Shown: positions 62,500-64,000 of the stretch, one piece after another
Layout of the letters: each line of letters opens with the position of its first letter
Numbering within the stretch: the stretch's first letter is position 1
NCBI RefSeq assembly: GCF_933775445.1
Contig: NC_065873.1
Location: 6,200,001 to 6,264,000, forward strand
Direction: 5' to 3'
From: Argentina anserina
Taxonomy: Eukaryota > Streptophyta > Magnoliopsida > Rosales > Rosaceae
DNA: 64,000 bases
Translations under genes and position numbers: made by a program
Notes under the pieces: model-generated
Seen by the model: only the letters and a program-made list of their open reading frames with translations
Told to the model about the DNA's origin: nothing
Databases searched by the model: none

Positions 62500-63690
62500 G
62501 TTCACAGGCGCCGCCCTGTTCACCAAGACAAGCCGACAAGGTAGAAAACCGACTAGTACACAAGAAGGTAAAGCCTGGCTGTTTGGGCTGGTTCTCTCTC
62601 TTTTTATTAAACCGGGTCCAGTCCATTAGTACCCGGATCCATCATGCAGCCTATCCAAAACATTTAAAAACCAAAAGAGAAAAAGACAAATATCTAAGCC
62701 ACTCACCTATTTGAGTGTACGTTATGTCGGTGAAAATGGAACTCATAATTTTATGATTAAGCCACCCACATTTTACAGATGTATATCTCGATTACGTGGG
62801 ACGAACTTATTAATCTTCTAAGCCCACCTATCTTTTACAGTTTACTATATCGATTATACCGGTGAAAATTGAACCCATTACCTTTTAAGATGTTGAAATT
62901 GTAAGTTACTAACATATCTCATATCTTCTATATATATATACAAGGTGGACCATACGGTCCCTATGAAACAGATTGATCAGATATAAAATCTTAATTAAAT
63001 TGAGATGTACTTAGATTTTTGCCTCCTAATTGGCTTCCCCAAGTATGCATGTTACTACTTATTTCTTACTAAAAGTTTGGTTTGCCAAGATAAACGATAG
63101 GGGGTTTTGGGGTTGGTACGTGTGGGAAAATTTTGAATGACAGAGAGGTGAGATCCGTTCAGCTAAAGGATCTATTAATGATTATATCGCAAATTTGTTG
63201 GTCTAAACTCTAGAGATTTATATCCTCATCTGAGATTTACAAGATATAAGAAAATTTTAATTCGGAGACAGATTTAAGGAAGGACAATGAAAACCAGAGT
63301 TGCAGAGGACTATAAGAAGGAGAAACGTACAGACTAAGAAGAGGGAGAACTGGAGATAGGAAATCATAAGTAATTAAACATGATCGAGAGCACCATCAGT
63401 TTTGAATAAATCTTGTTTAATTTGTATATGTGGTTCACAGTTGCGATTGGACACATGAACGTACGCATGCCGTCCCATGATACTATGTCAGATGATAGCT
63501 AGGTTTTTTATGTGTGACAACCAAAAATGTTAGACGTACCATAGAGCGCATGCAGTCGATCACCAGAGTAACTGCATAATGTAATTAGAATTTAAGATCA
63601 GTAGGAATGCCTGGTTCGTACGCATATCGTGCTAGCAGTGATCCTTATCATGAATTCATGATATTGTACCTGCATAACGTATAATTGTAT
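62500..63690. other. Intergenic, promoter side of the 101-aa gene, otherwise unassigned
   Basis: AT-rich; no coding region recognised. Confidence 0.45.
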
Positions 63691-63779
63691 ATAGAGTCGA
63701 ATTCAAATAATGTTCACAGAATATCTGAGTTGCATAAATATTATCTACTCAACGATATCGACAAGCAGGCCAGATGGAG

Positions 63780-64000
63780 TGATGTCCTTATTATGTAAGA
63801 GCTCAATTCTCAATGTGGACCTTATAAACTCACATGTTAGGGCTCAATTCTCAATGTGCGATGTATATTCTCAACACACTCCGCACGTGTGATGAATTTT
63901 CAAGCCATACACGTGGACAACATTTTGGGTCACGTGGAGTCCATGTAGTCATTTGGGTATCACACGTGGACGTGGGTAACCCGCTCTGATACCGTAATAA
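63780..64000 (-). mobile_element. Partial TRIM-like (short LTR) element running off the window
   Basis: On the minus strand: a primer-site-like GGTATCAGAGCGGG at 63994-63981, about 100 bp rich in CACGTG, a purine-rich GTGCGGAGTG, then a putative LTR starting TGTTGAGA at 63876. This order fits the short internal domain of a TRIM. The LTR end was not located and the second LTR is outside the window. The 17-mer GCTCAATTCTCAATGTG occurs twice within it (about 63801 and 63843). Confidence 0.5.

Overview
This is eudicot nuclear DNA: AT-rich, with intron-containing genes and more than half the window made of transposable elements. I cannot fix the species from sequence alone; Rosaceae is only a guess.

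Four host genes can be supported. A plastidial lipoyl synthase (minus strand, 1276-5507, six exons, intact 369-residue frame) and a serine carboxypeptidase-like gene (plus strand, 5831-10037, about 14 exons, probably inactivated) diverge from a shared spacer of roughly 310 bp. A RADIALIS-like single-repeat MYB gene lies at 48532-49379. A small conserved-looking gene of unknown function (101 aa, minus strand) lies at 61117-61521.

The rest of 10.4-47.1 kb and 51.9-60.0 kb is a nested retrotransposon landscape. Five complete insertions were bounded by their target-site duplications (TSDs): Copia-1 (10420-20433, TSD GTTTC), which carries a solo Gypsy LTR (16341-19257, TSD GTTAA); a non-autonomous Gypsy element with 3120-bp LTRs that look identical (20823-30369, TSD ATATA); a related Gypsy element with nearly full gag-pol (33411-44008, TSD GAATG), itself hit by a 2.25-kb solo-LTR-like insertion (40461-42711, TSD GTGAT); a deleted mini-Copia on the minus strand (44549-47147, TSD ATATC); and Copia-2 on the minus strand (52657-59584, TSD GTCGA), sitting inside a LINE-type remnant (51935-59990, 14-bp TSD). 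A 63-bp SINE-like relic with a 17-bp TSD lies in an intron of the carboxypeptidase gene. A likely TRIM element runs off the right end of the window.

Other structure: a 324-bp direct duplication at the left edge and at 47.2 kb, a tandem repeat of about 425 bp at 50.35-51.2 kb, 28-29 bp TACGTA-rich tandem arrays inside the long Gypsy LTRs, and a 20-bp minisatellite in the Copia leaders. No CRISPR array, operon or novel defence-type system is visible. The most informative signals are the recently moved but coding-dead Gypsy element, the exon-like splice signals inside the long LTRs, and the coincidence of the carboxypeptidase stop codon with an inverted-repeat arm.
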